Assembly (NCBI RefSeq): GCF_016905445.1
Contig: NZ_JAFEXF010000038.1
Coordinates: forward strand, 1 to 45,196
Length of the DNA: 45,196 bases
Reading direction: 5' to 3'
Origin: Streptomyces sp. G44
GTDB taxonomy: Bacteria; Actinomycetota; Actinomycetes; Streptomycetales; Streptomycetaceae
The notes below the pieces were generated by a model. It was not told where the DNA came from. It worked only from the letters and a program-made list of their open reading frames with translations, and did no database searches. Within the stretch, counting starts at the first letter, position 1. Each line of letters begins with the position of its first letter. A program made the translations under genes and the position numbers. Positions 35,377 through 43,715 of the stretch are shown in pieces.

Positions 35377-35820
35377 TCACGGGTTCCGTGCCACCTCATA
35401 GAGCGGGTACATCTCGCTGTGCGACCAGAAACCCAGGTCCCAGCCGTCCGCGGCGAACTGCGCCAGCAGCGGCACCCCAAAGGCAGGGTCCGTAGTGCCC
35501 AGGGCATGCAGGACCACGGTGGCGGAGGGGGCGGCCGGGTGAATGTTGTACCAGGCGGCAGGCTTCCCGTCCCGCACTGGAACCGGGTAATGCTCGACCT
35601 GCCGCACCGGCAGGAACGGGGATGTGCCCTGACCCTGGAGCAGGGTCTCCGCCATGGGTGCGGCCCGTAGGCTGGAGATGGCGATGCTCTCGCCGACGGC
35701 AGGCACTGACAGCGCCTCCAGGGCATCTTCCCGGCTCATGGCTCCGTACATGCCGACGCTCCTGGCGCCCGGTTCCGCTACCTGCTCGTACAGCTCGATA
35801 CGTACGTCCAAGGTGACCAT
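35377..35820 (-). CDS. Hypothetical protein
   Basis: A 147-residue protein I do not recognise. It looks alpha/beta, with LDVRIELYEQVAEPGARSVG at the start, VEHYPVPVRDGKPAAWYNIH in the middle and LAQFAADGWDLGFWSHSEMY near the end. No signal peptide, helix-turn-helix or metal motif is seen. The ribosome-binding site is poor (TGGAAAA). Codon composition is consistent with coding on this strand, but isolated position in a decayed region lowers confidence. Confidence 0.5.
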   Translation of the reverse strand: MVTLDVRIELYEQVAEPGARSVGMYGAMSREDALEALSVPAVGESIAISSLRAAPMAETLLQGQGTSPFLPVRQVEHYPVPVRDGKPAAWYNIHPAAPSATVVLHALGTTDPAFGVPLLAQFAADGWDLGFWSHSEMYPLYEVARNP

Positions 35821-36245
35821 GGCGAAGATTTTCCAGCTGCGACAGCCACGGCACCCGCATTTGAGCGCCGAGCGAACAAGTGACCCTGCTGCCCTGCTCT
35901 CCTTCTCAAGTTCTCGCTGACCGCCCGCTCTTGGCGCACTTGGGTCACGTCCGTCTTTCCGCGCGGGGGTGGTCTTCGGGAGCCGCCTGCATGGAGCACC
36001 ACGGCGGGCGGATGAGCTCAGGGTTTCGATCGTTCGTCACCCTCGGGATATCGGCGGGTGGTCGGTGGACCTGAAATCTCGCTCCCTTGTCCTTGCCCGA
36101 CCGACGGGCGACGCTGGGAAGAAGGACGTGGGCTCCCGATCGCCCGGACCGAACCGTCGTTCAGAAGGCCGAAGCGGCGCCTGTCACCTAGGGCTGTCGG
36201 TGTGCTTGCGGAAGTGCCCAGTCAAGTACAGGTGTACGTGCTCCT
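35821..36245. other. Gene-free stretch
   Basis: About 425 bases with no gene, repeat or RNA that I can support. Overlapping short frames on both strands show no start signals. Confidence 0.4.
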
Positions 36246-36651
36246 TTGGATGTTCGCCTGGGTGCCCCTCGAGAGGTGGGAGCGTGTGCTGATCGTGCTG
36301 TGGAGACCCCTGATCCTTCGTTCCGCCTGCGCCTGCTGATCGAGGCGTTGACCATGTTGGCGGCTGAAGCCCAGACTCAGGTTGCCTGGCTGGACAAGCA
36401 CGGTGTGACCTTTCGCATGGCCGAAGTTTTTGTGGCTGGGGACAACTGATTGGCGAAGTGATGTCTGACCTGCGGGAGATCGACGTGATCCTCAGCGGGA
36501 TGAGTAATGACGCGAACGCTGAACGGTGAACAAGGGATGCCCTGTCCACCGACGACGGATGGGCCCGGACCCGCCGGTTGGCTCGCCGGGTTCTTGTTAC
36601 GGAACTGAGCCAGTGGCAGCAGCCCCTGCCGAAAATGACCGTCATCCGGTG
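36246..36651 (+). pseudogene. Decayed conserved hypothetical protein
   Basis: Successive pieces read SFRLRLLIEALTMLAAEAQT then QVAWLDKHGV; after a small deletion FRMAEVFVAGDN and a stop; one frame over VMSDLREIDVILSGMSNDAN; and finally ALSTDDGWARTRRLARRVLV with QWQQPLPKMTVIR and a stop at about 36651. To my recollection these form one short conserved Streptomyces protein of unknown function, often found near polymorphic-toxin and STAND genes. Two frameshifts and a missing DEIALDFDD-like segment make it inactive. Confidence 0.5.
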
Positions 36652-36699
36652 ACAGATCCACCGTTCCTGCTGGTCAGGCCACTTGAATGTGCCGTTCGA

Positions 36700-37790
36700 T
36701 AGTGACGAGACGGTTCTTGAGCCGGTGGCTAAGGCGTTCGGCATGAGCCAGACCACGTGCCGTAGCAGGCGTTCCAGGTCACGGTGGCGGTCGCCGGTGT
36801 CCTCGAAGGTGTCGAACAGGATCACCGGGATGAAGCGCTTCTTCGCCGGAAGACGGCTGATCTCCCAGGCCAGCAGATGCGGGTAAAGCTCAGCGCCTCC
36901 AGGTCACAGGGCGCCTCCAACAGGGCGAGGGTCCGGGCGCAGCCGGCCAGCGCCTGTGTACGCTCGCGCCGGTCCCGCAGCGCTTGTACGAGCGCCGTGG
37001 TGATCTGGCCGGCTGCGGAGCCCACCAGGCCGGGCAGCTGCACCGCTCGGCGACCTCGCTCACCGCGCCTTGCGTCTGCTGCGGCAACAGGGTGGAGAAG
37101 CGGCCCATCAGCCCGGTGCGGCGTACGTAGGCCTCGATCGGTCCACCGGGGTGGACCTGGTCCCAGTACTGGCGCAGCGCCACGCCGAAGGAGGGCAGAG
37201 GGCGCCCGATGGCTTCGGCGAGTGCGAGGCGGATGGTGAGGATGACGCGTTCGAAGTCCGAGTCGACCGACGCCACGCGGGCCAGTCGATGCGGATGGGG
37301 AGCGTCTCGCCTGCCCAGGCCGGGCTGCCTTACTGGGCGGGCCGCTGCTCGGCGCCACTGAGCGCGGCCTCAGTTTGCTGAGCAGCGGGGTCTTGCCGAC
37401 GCCGCCCACGCCGTGGAAAACGATCAGGTTGGTGCGGGGCGCTTGAAGCTCTTCGACATCGTAGGCTGCCGCCTTGATGCGCCGCAGGTGCTCATCCAGC
37501 GCGCAGGAGACCAGGTCCCACTGGACCTGCGGGTCTGGCCGACTGCAGATGTATTGGCGATCTTCCGCTTCCATGCTGCCGACGAAGTTGACTTCGACGT
37601 CGACCTGCGGGAGTTGCAGGGCCAGGAGCGACTGGATGTGTTCTGCGACTTCCTCCGGGAGATCGGCCGACGGCTGGGCAAGCCCGTGCTGATGGACCCG
37701 GAGGGTGACGATGGCCCTCCGGTGATCGGCTTCGACGTTGAGACCGATCGAGTCGTCCTCCTCACAGACCCGTTTCCCTGCGGCGGGCGA
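36700..37790 (-). pseudogene. N-terminal part of a STAND-type P-loop ATPase, multiply frameshifted
   Basis: Reading downwards on the minus strand: VAEHIQSLLALQLPQVDVEV, RTNLIVFHGVGGVGKT (Walker A), then in another frame FERVILTIRLALAEAIGRPL and YWDQVHPGGPIEAYVRRTGL, back to LPGLVGSAAGQITTALVQAL, and in the third frame LPAKKRFIPVILFDTFEDTG (Walker B) and DRHRDLERLLRHVVWLMPNA. At least three frameshifts interrupt it, and it stops matching near 36715, before the helical and TPR part. The family is the Streptomyces STAND/TPR ATPase type seen again at the right edge of the window. STAND proteins switch on nucleotide exchange; some act in phage defence or regulation. Confidence 0.65.
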
Positions 37791-37862
37791 GGCAGAGCAG
37801 GGCCTGGGTGTGGTGCTTGCCCTGGGCGATCTTCTCGTTGTAATAGGCCCGCGATGCCGCAT
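37762..37862 (-). mobile_element. IS110-like transposase C-terminal scrap
   Basis: SRAYYNEKIAQGKHHTQALL followed by CLARRR matches the C-terminal region of IS110-family transposases of Streptomyces, then ends in a stop at the border with the STAND fragment. It suggests that an IS110-type event joined these sequences. Confidence 0.45.
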
Positions 37863-38022
37863 GTCTTCCGGGGGGCCTGTCGGGGCCTTTGTGCTGCCGG
37901 GTGCCAAACGGACGGGCCCCCTCGTTGACACTCTTCGTGGCCGGAAGGTAACTTTTCGTTGTCGTCGCCATACTAGGAACACAAGGCTCTCCGGGACTCG
38001 CGACGCGAAGGACTCCTCCCAG

Positions 38023-38785
38023 TTGGCGACTGAGACCGTCTTCGAGATTCAGCCCTTCACTCCACCCGGCCCGGCCGCCGGACTGTTCACCCTCCGGCCC
38101 TACACCGCCCACTGCCAGGTGATCTGCGTCGAGGGCGCCCACGCCGTCATCGGCGTCTCACCCGGCAACAGCTACTTCTCCGCCCAGCGCGTCACCGACC
38201 TGGCCCGCTGGGGTACGGCCCACTTCGAGAAGGTGGACTTCGTCTATACCGACCTCCACGTGGCCGAAATGTACGAGGCGTCCGGCTACAGCACCGACGA
38301 CGCCCGTCGCAAGGCGGTGAAGAATTTGCGCGGCGTACGGGCCAAGGTCACCAACGCCGTCGCGGCCGTCGACCCGGACGGGCGACGCCTGCGCGCCCAT
38401 CCGATGTCGGCGTTCCAGGACAACCCCGCGTACCGGGGCCCTCCACGACCACCTCCTTCGCCGACTGGATGCGGACGCCGAGTTCCGGGCGACGTGCGAG
38501 GCGCTGATCGACGCCTTCCTGTCCTCCAAGGTCCTGGGCGGCCGGGCCGCCACCGAGCGGCAGCGCGCGGTGTGCCTGGAGTACGTGTGCGCCGAGGCCC
38601 CGCTGTTTTTGGACACCCCGGCCATCCTGGGCGTCCCCTCCTCCCTCAACTGCTACCACCAGCTCCTGCCGATGGCCGAGCTGCTCTACTCGCGCGGCTC
38701 AGGACTGCGCGCGTCCCGCAACCAGGGCCACGCCATCGTGACCCCCGCCCAGCCCGCGCAGCACGCCGCGAAGGAGACACCTCCC
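38023..38785 (+). pseudogene. Cyclodipeptide synthase with one-base frameshift at GGGG (38435-38438)
   Basis: About 254 codons if the shift is repaired. The first part (TTG start at 38023, AAGGA upstream) has AVIGVSPGNSYFSAQRVTDL, where Ser46 is the aminoacyl-acceptor nucleophile, then DFVYTDLHVAEMYEASGYST and [20 protein letters not shown]. After NPAYR the frame moves by one base, and the second part has [37 protein letters not shown] (with the conserved Tyr and Glu of the YxxxE motif) and [20 protein letters not shown] then [15 protein letters not shown]. These enzymes couple two aminoacyl-tRNAs into a cyclic dipeptide. The sequence is closest, to my recollection, to Rv2275 of M. tuberculosis, which makes cyclo(Tyr-Tyr). 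No stop separates it from the P450. Confidence 0.85.
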
Positions 38786-40000
38786 ATGTCCGTTGAGACG
38801 CCGCCCGCACCGCCCGCACCGCCCGACGAGCTCCCCGGCTTCCCGTTCTCCTGGCGGGGTGACCAACTGCCCGCGGAAATCGGCATGCTGCGCGAGGACC
38901 CCGTCAAACGGGTGCGGACGATCGCCGGTGACGAGGCGTGGCTGGTGTCCTCCCACGCCCTGTGCAAGCAGGTCCTGGAGGACCCGCGGTTCAGCCTCAA
39001 GGACACCTCGGCACCGGGCGTGCCACGGCAGTACGCGCTCACGATCCCGCCCGAGGTCGTCAACAACATGGGCAACATCACCGGGGCCGGACTGCGCAAG
39101 GCGGTGCTGAAGGCGCTCAACCCGAAGACACCCGGCCTCGCCGGATGGATGCGGGCGAACGCCGCCGAGCTGGTCGACGCGCTGATGGCCGACGGCGCCC
39201 CGGCCGACCTGCGCGGCCGGTTCGCCGACCCGTACTCCGCCGCCATGCACTGCCACATCCTCGGTATCCCGCAGGCGGACGCGCCCCGACTGATGCGCAG
39301 CCTGGACATCGCGTTCATGAACTCGGCCTGCCCCGTCGCGGGCGCCAAGCTCAACTGGGACCGCGACATCGCCTACATGGTGGAGCGCCTGGACGACCCG
39401 GCCACCACGGGTCTGATGGCCGAGCTGGCGGCGCTGCGCGAGGACACCGAGTACAGCCACCTCACGGACGAGATGCTGGCGACAGTCGGCGTGACCATGT
39501 TCGGCGCCGGGGTCATCTCCACCGCCGGCTTCCTGACCATGGCCCTCGTCTCCCTCATCCAGCACCCGGAGCTCACGGCCGAACTCCTCGCCGACCGTAC
39601 GAAGACTCCGGCGGCCGTCGACGAGCTGCTGCGGATCAACCTCTCCATCGGGGACGGCCTGCCGCGCCTGGCCATGGAGGACGTGACGCTCGGCGACGTG
39701 GAGGTGAGGAAGGGCGAACTGGTCCTGGTGCTCGTCGAGGGCGCCAACTTCGACCCCGAGGTGTTCACCGACCCGCACACCGTGGACCTCACACGGGAGA
39801 ACAACACGGCTCACCTCTCCTTCGGCGGTGGCCGGCACTACTGCCCGGCCACCGCGCTGGGCAAGAGGCACGCGGAGATCGCCCTGGAGACCCTGCTCGA
39901 CCGGATGCCCGGCTTCCAGCTCGCGGTCCCGATCGAGCAACTGGTGTGGCGCACCGGCTTCATGAAGCGGATTCCGGAGCGGCTGCCCGTCATGTGGTGA
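38786..40000 (+). CDS. CYP121-like cytochrome P450
   Basis: A 404-residue P450. The I helix reads [20 protein letters not shown], the K-helix ExxR motif lies in [18 protein letters not shown], and haem-ligand Cys353 lies in [20 protein letters not shown]. The end [20 protein letters not shown] followed by LPVMW is nearly that of M. tuberculosis CYP121. CYP121 couples the two tyrosine rings of cyclo(Tyr-Tyr) to give mycocyclosin, so a similar C-C coupling of a cyclic dipeptide is the likely reaction. Ferredoxin partners are not encoded nearby. AAGGAG lies about 9 bases before ATG 38786. The frame is also continuous with the end of the cyclodipeptide synthase upstream, so a fusion protein is conceivable. 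Confidence 0.93.
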   Translation: MSVETPPAPPAPPDELPGFPFSWRGDQLPAEIGMLREDPVKRVRTIAGDEAWLVSSHALCKQVLEDPRFSLKDTSAPGVPRQYALTIPPEVVNNMGNITGAGLRKAVLKALNPKTPGLAGWMRANAAELVDALMADGAPADLRGRFADPYSAAMHCHILGIPQADAPRLMRSLDIAFMNSACPVAGAKLNWDRDIAYMVERLDDPATTGLMAELAALREDTEYSHLTDEMLATVGVTMFGAGVISTAGFLTMALVSLIQHPELTAELLADRTKTPAAVDELLRINLSIGDGLPRLAMEDVTLGDVEVRKGELVLVLVEGANFDPEVFTDPHTVDLTRENNTAHLSFGGGRHYCPATALGKRHAEIALETLLDRMPGFQLAVPIEQLVWRTGFMKRIPERLPVMW

Positions 40001-40029
40001 CCGTCCACCGGCACCGCCGGTTCCCAGGC

Positions 40030-40160
40030 GGACCGCTGCGGCGCCGGTACATCGTGCTGTCAAAGCCGGTGGGCCGACAGCCAGTGCTGCCCCGGCGCCG
40101 GCGGTTGGCCCGCTGGTCTTGACGTTCCGGAATGGTGTGCTTGATTCCCCGACGCAGGCC
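40030..40160 (-). mobile_element. IS5-like transposase fragment
   Basis: VGLRRGIKHTIPERQDQRAN then RRRRGSTGCRPTGFDSTMYR matches the region before the last catalytic Glu of IS5-family transposases. Both ends of the gene are missing. It follows the P450 stop by about 30 bases. Confidence 0.65.
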
Positions 40161-41663
40161 AACCGCCACCATCACCGTGTGGTCGCGGGTACCGTCGATG
40201 CGACGATGCCGCACCCCTCCGCCACCGAACGCCGCGCAGCGACCCAGCAGCAGCTGCACCAGGACGTCACCGCTCAGGCGGGGTCCGCGAGCACTGGTGG
40301 GCACAGGTCCGTGAGCACCGGGTCGCCGCAGCTCAGGCCCGTGCCGACCCGTCACTCTCGCTCACTGGGCGCACGTCATAACCGGCCAGTAGATCAACAT
40401 GCGCAAGGAACGGACGGTGGCCGGCACCGCAGTCGTGCCGGAGGTTCACCTCCCCGCCCCCGCCATGCCCACGCGGTGACGCCGACTGTCCCGCCCTCAC
40501 GCTGGTGCAGATACCTCCGTACTCGGTGGAGCACTCACAGGAGTACGTCGACACCCGGCGTCCGACCGGGTCGATGCCGTTGGCGAACCGGTGAATCTTC
40601 TCGCGCCGTTCGGCCATGAGGTCATCGCCGCACAGTCACGCCGACCACACCCGGCCCGCGGGACGTGGCGGCTGGCTTCCAGCTCGTGGAGCTACGCGCC
40701 GGCCGAGGACTTCCGCAGCTCCTCAGTCTTCGTCAAATCCTCATCCGTGTCGTTCAGGTGCAGCTCAGCCGCCGTCTCGAGCCGCTGCTCCGTGGACACG
40801 GCGACCTCCACCTTCTGGCGGAACGTGATGATCGTGCGCAGGTTTCATGCGGCGGGTGTTCCAGAAGCGCGGTCTCGCAACAGGGGTGAGGCATCGCCCC
40901 GCCGCGCCGTCTTCGGCCTCGTGAGCACCGGCGAGCGTTGTGGATCACGGGCATGTTGATCTCAAACCGGCGTGCATTGCGCGCTCGATCGCCTCGGTCA
41001 AGGTAGAGCTCCGCGAGCTCCGCTCGAGTCCGGGGTGGCGACGGCTTGATTCCTTCTGATGGCGCCACATAGTGGCGTCCGCGTTGCAGGCGGAGTTGTC
41101 GGCAGAGCGGGAGTGCCGACGGTGGTGCCCACGCGTGACAGGTCAGGACTTTGCTGCTGTGGGCGGCGTGGGTTGGGACGCGTCAGGGCTGTCGGTAGCG
41201 GCTGTGGGCAGAGAGCGCGTATACGGTTCTGGACGTCGCACAGCGTTCTTCGCACAACGTTTATGGGGGCTGGTTTGGCGAAGATTCTTCCTGACCGCAC
41301 TCGTGGCGGCTGCGCTTGAGAGCTGCGAGCCGGTGGCCCACACGGTGAGTGACCACATTGTGTCAGCGCTTCTCGGGAGTGGCCAGTTCTGGTTGGTGCA
41401 GACCAACGCTCCAGGGCTTTTCGCCAGCGAGCTCCACTTCCCGGAACGGCTAGGCGGAGTCGGTGTTCTCGCCACGTGCTTGCCGGGCGCGGTCATTAAT
41501 TTTCTTTTGATGGGTGAGGTTGGCGGATTCCGCATGGTCCACTTATCCGGCCGATCGCTGCGCGTAGCGTCCCTCGGCCTTCGTGCGTGATTCGCAAGCC
41601 AGTCCCCTTGGGTCATTTCGCCTGCTAGCGGCCGCACGGACGCTCGAATTTGTGTCCTAGTTC
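40161..41663. other. 1.5 kb without a supportable gene
   Basis: Remnant-like sequence. A minus-strand stretch near 40700-40845 reads TFRQKVEVAVSTEQRLETAA then ELHLNDTDEDLTKTEELRKS with a stop, which looks like a real protein end, but a stop lies just before it and no start is evident. Another minus-strand frame (40333-40617) contains KIHRFANGIDPVGRRVSTYS. Base composition becomes clearly less GC-rich at about 41250-41670. No transposase, tRNA or array is recognised. Confidence 0.4.
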
Positions 41664-42517
41664 ATATCAGGCAGCCGCTACTACACGGCCAACGGCCAGA
41701 CAATCGCCGTGCGAACGGCGACGGCTGGTACTTCAGGAACGAAGCTCGACTTCCTGGCCGCCGACCACCACGGAACAGCCAGCCTCGCTCTGGACGCCAC
41801 CACCTACGCCACCACCAAGCGCTACACCACGCCCTTCGGCGCCCCTCGTGGCGAGAAGACCACCAACTGGCCCGACGACAAGGCCTTCCTGGGTAAGCCG
41901 GCAGACACTGCGACCGGCCTGACCCACGTGGGCGCCCGCGAGTATGACCCGGGCACCAGGCAGTTCATCAGCGTGGACCCGCTCCTGCAAACGGATATCC
42001 ATCAGACGCTCAACGGCTACAGCTACGGGGCGCAAAACCCGCTGAGCAACGCTGACCCCAGCGGTCTCGGCTTGAAGTGTGGCGGGAGCGACCCCGCGTG
42101 CCCCAAGCATAGGAACGACGGCCACGAAGCTAGTGGCGGCGGAATCGGATCTGGCGGCGGGGGTGGCAGCGGGGGACCGCTCGCACCACACCCTCTGGAC
42201 GCACTGGGGGACCAGGCGGCAGCCCGAGGTTCTCTTGCGACTGGACCGGAAGAAACTGTGTGCCGGTGCAGACCGTCCGCCCTGGACCTGTGGATTCCAG
42301 AACAGGAGACACGATCCTCTTGGGACTCCTCAGTAATTTCGTTCACACGTCCGAATACTTTGGCGCACTCGTTGACAGTGACTGCCGAGACGTAGACAAC
42401 TGCACTTACCGTGAGGATTGTGACAAGTGGGTTGCTGGCAAGGGATATGATACTGGAAGCGATTGGTATCAAGTCCCTGGCGCACTGGCGACGATCTTCG
42501 GGGCCAAGGCTGCTTAG
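41664..42517 (+). pseudogene. Orphan RHS/YD-repeat C-terminus with toxin-like tail
   Basis: The frame begins abruptly with GSRYYTANGQTIAVRTAT and continues through the RHS core end: LDFLAADHHGTASLALDATT, TTPFGAPRGEKTTNWPDDKA, FLGKPADTATGLTHVGAREY, DPGTRQFISVDPLLQ and YSYGAQNPLSNADPSGLG, the conserved junction before the variable toxin domain. A Gly-rich linker follows (from about 42130). The tail then probably shifts frame and reads RPGPVDSRTGDTILLGLLSN, FVHTSEYFGALVDSDCRDVD and SDWYQVPGALATIFGAKAA, with lower GC, to the stop at 42517. All upstream repeats and the start are missing. Such tails serve as displaced toxin cassettes in polymorphic toxin systems; the toxin activity here is unknown. 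Confidence 0.75.
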
Positions 42518-42538
42518 TGGCGATACAGACATCTGTGG

Positions 42539-42780
42539 CTAAGGCTTGTCCCGCAATTGATCTCTGGAGCACGATCGGCTGCTTCGCAGAAGCGGGAACT
42601 CGGCCCGGAGGAGGTTGCGCAGGCGGGCGTTGCCGAGCATGGCGTGGTGGACTCCGTCGCCCTTGAGGCGGCAGTCGCGCAGGATCTTCCAGGTCTTCAT
42701 GCGTGCGAAGACGTGCTCGACGCGGGCTCGGACCTGCTCGCCTTTCTCCCAGCTCAGGCAGTCTCCAGCGCCGGGGGAAG
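42539..42780 (-). mobile_element. 3' end of an IS5-family transposase with terminal repeat
   Basis: EQVRARVEHVFARMKTWKIL followed by RDCRLKGDGVHHAMLGNARL and RNLLRAEFPLL is the C-terminus of a DDE transposase. The stop falls inside a probable terminal inverted repeat (GGCTTGTCCCGCAATTGATC, 42543-42562). The rest of the gene is replaced by the 248-residue gene that overlaps it. Confidence 0.65.
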
Positions 42781-43577
42781 GCTCGCGCTCGTGTAGGCGT
42801 CCGCGACGCTGAACGCACTGGCGCAAGTCGGGCACTCAGCACGGCCGAAGAGGTGCCTGATGCCCTCCGCGATGCGCTGTTGCCCGTCGCGGACCGCAGT
42901 GGCGTGCATCCAGCGGCCGGGGTCAAGAAGCTCCTCGACTTGGGCCGGCAGCAGTTCCCGTCGCTCGACGTCGCCGCGATCCCAGTCGCGGATGGCCGAG
43001 TAGAAGCCGTAGTCCCCGATTGCGATGGTCACCTCCGCCACGCAGTGTGGACAAGACACCGTGTAGAAGTCGTCGGCGAAGTTCTCCAGGGCGGCACTCC
43101 AGTGGTACTGCCCCGCGAGCGCGAGCAGATCACCGAAGATCCGGTCGTACTCGGCAGGGCGGCTCCGCAGTTGCTGGTCCGCCAGGTCGCGCAGTCGGCT
43201 GAGCACCTCCGGATGGCCCGCGAGCAGGACTTCCCCGTCAGGATGCTGCAAAGTGCCGCGCGCGATGGCGCCCGCCAGTTCAAGAGCCTGCGCAGTTGCG
43301 GGGGCCAGGTCCGCCAACCGGGGCAGAGCGGTGAAGCTCGCTGGCGAGACAGTCTCACCGTGCAGGCATAGACGGTCCCAAAGCTCCTCCCATGCCTCGG
43401 GAGCTTCCTCGCGCTCGACCAAATCGAGGAGCACCGGCACTCGCTCAGTCTCCCCGTGGGCGTCCACCACCTGCGTCCAGTCCGTCACCACGGCATTCAA
43501 CCGCTCCCGGAGCCCCAGGTGTCAACCAGCCAGAGGGTGGAGCCGCACTCTTCCTTGATCATTACGGGACAGCCCTT
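42541..43577. repeat. Inverted IS-like ends flanking the 248-residue gene
   Basis: CTAAGGCTTGTCCCGCAATT from 42539 onward on the plus strand resembles CTAAGGGCTGTCCCGTAAT read on the minus strand from 43578 downwards, with small indels. They face each other about 1.03 kb apart, as the two ends of one insertion sequence would. Confidence 0.5.
42754..43500 (-). CDS. Unknown protein with two CxxC pairs
   Basis: About 248 residues. The N-terminal half (VLLDLVEREEAPEAWEELWD, RLCLHGETVSPASFTALPRL, ADLAPATAQALELAGAIARG) looks like HEAT-type helical repeats. The second half has SCPHCVAEVTIAIGDYGFYS and FGRAECPTCASAFSVADAYT, two CxxC pairs that could bind one zinc. I recall similar uncharacterised proteins in Streptomyces but no function. 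Start: TTG 43500 or GTG 43491, both behind GGGAG; an ATG at 43496 is in the wrong frame. The last eight residues overlap the transposase fragment, so the natural C-terminus may have been clipped by it. Position beside an orphan RHS toxin tail makes an immunity role worth considering, but nothing proves it. Confidence 0.65.
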   Translation of the reverse strand: MNAVVTDWTQVVDAHGETERVPVLLDLVEREEAPEAWEELWDRLCLHGETVSPASFTALPRLADLAPATAQALELAGAIARGTLQHPDGEVLLAGHPEVLSRLRDLADQQLRSRPAEYDRIFGDLLALAGQYHWSAALENFADDFYTVSCPHCVAEVTIAIGDYGFYSAIRDWDRGDVERRELLPAQVEELLDPGRWMHATAVRDGQQRIAEGIRHLFGRAECPTCASAFSVADAYTSASLPPALETA

Positions 43578-43715
43578 AGACACGCACCTTCCAGGCACCC
43601 AACTCCCGCAACGTGTTGAGGCCCGCAGCGTCGAAGCGTTGGTCTCCTCATCGTGAACCTTCGACTCAAGTGAGGCCGCCCGGACCAGAGCTAACGCGCT
43701 GGGTGCCGCTGCGGG

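Noticed and set aside
41072..41590. 172-codon plus-strand frame in the low-GC stretch
   Set aside because: No start signal and no family resemblance. The opposite strand is equally open over the same bases.
43497..43562. 21-codon frame MIKEECGSTLWLVDTWGSGS(G) before the 248-residue gene
   Set aside because: It begins inside an IS-like end and lacks a ribosome-binding site. A leader-peptide role cannot be supported.
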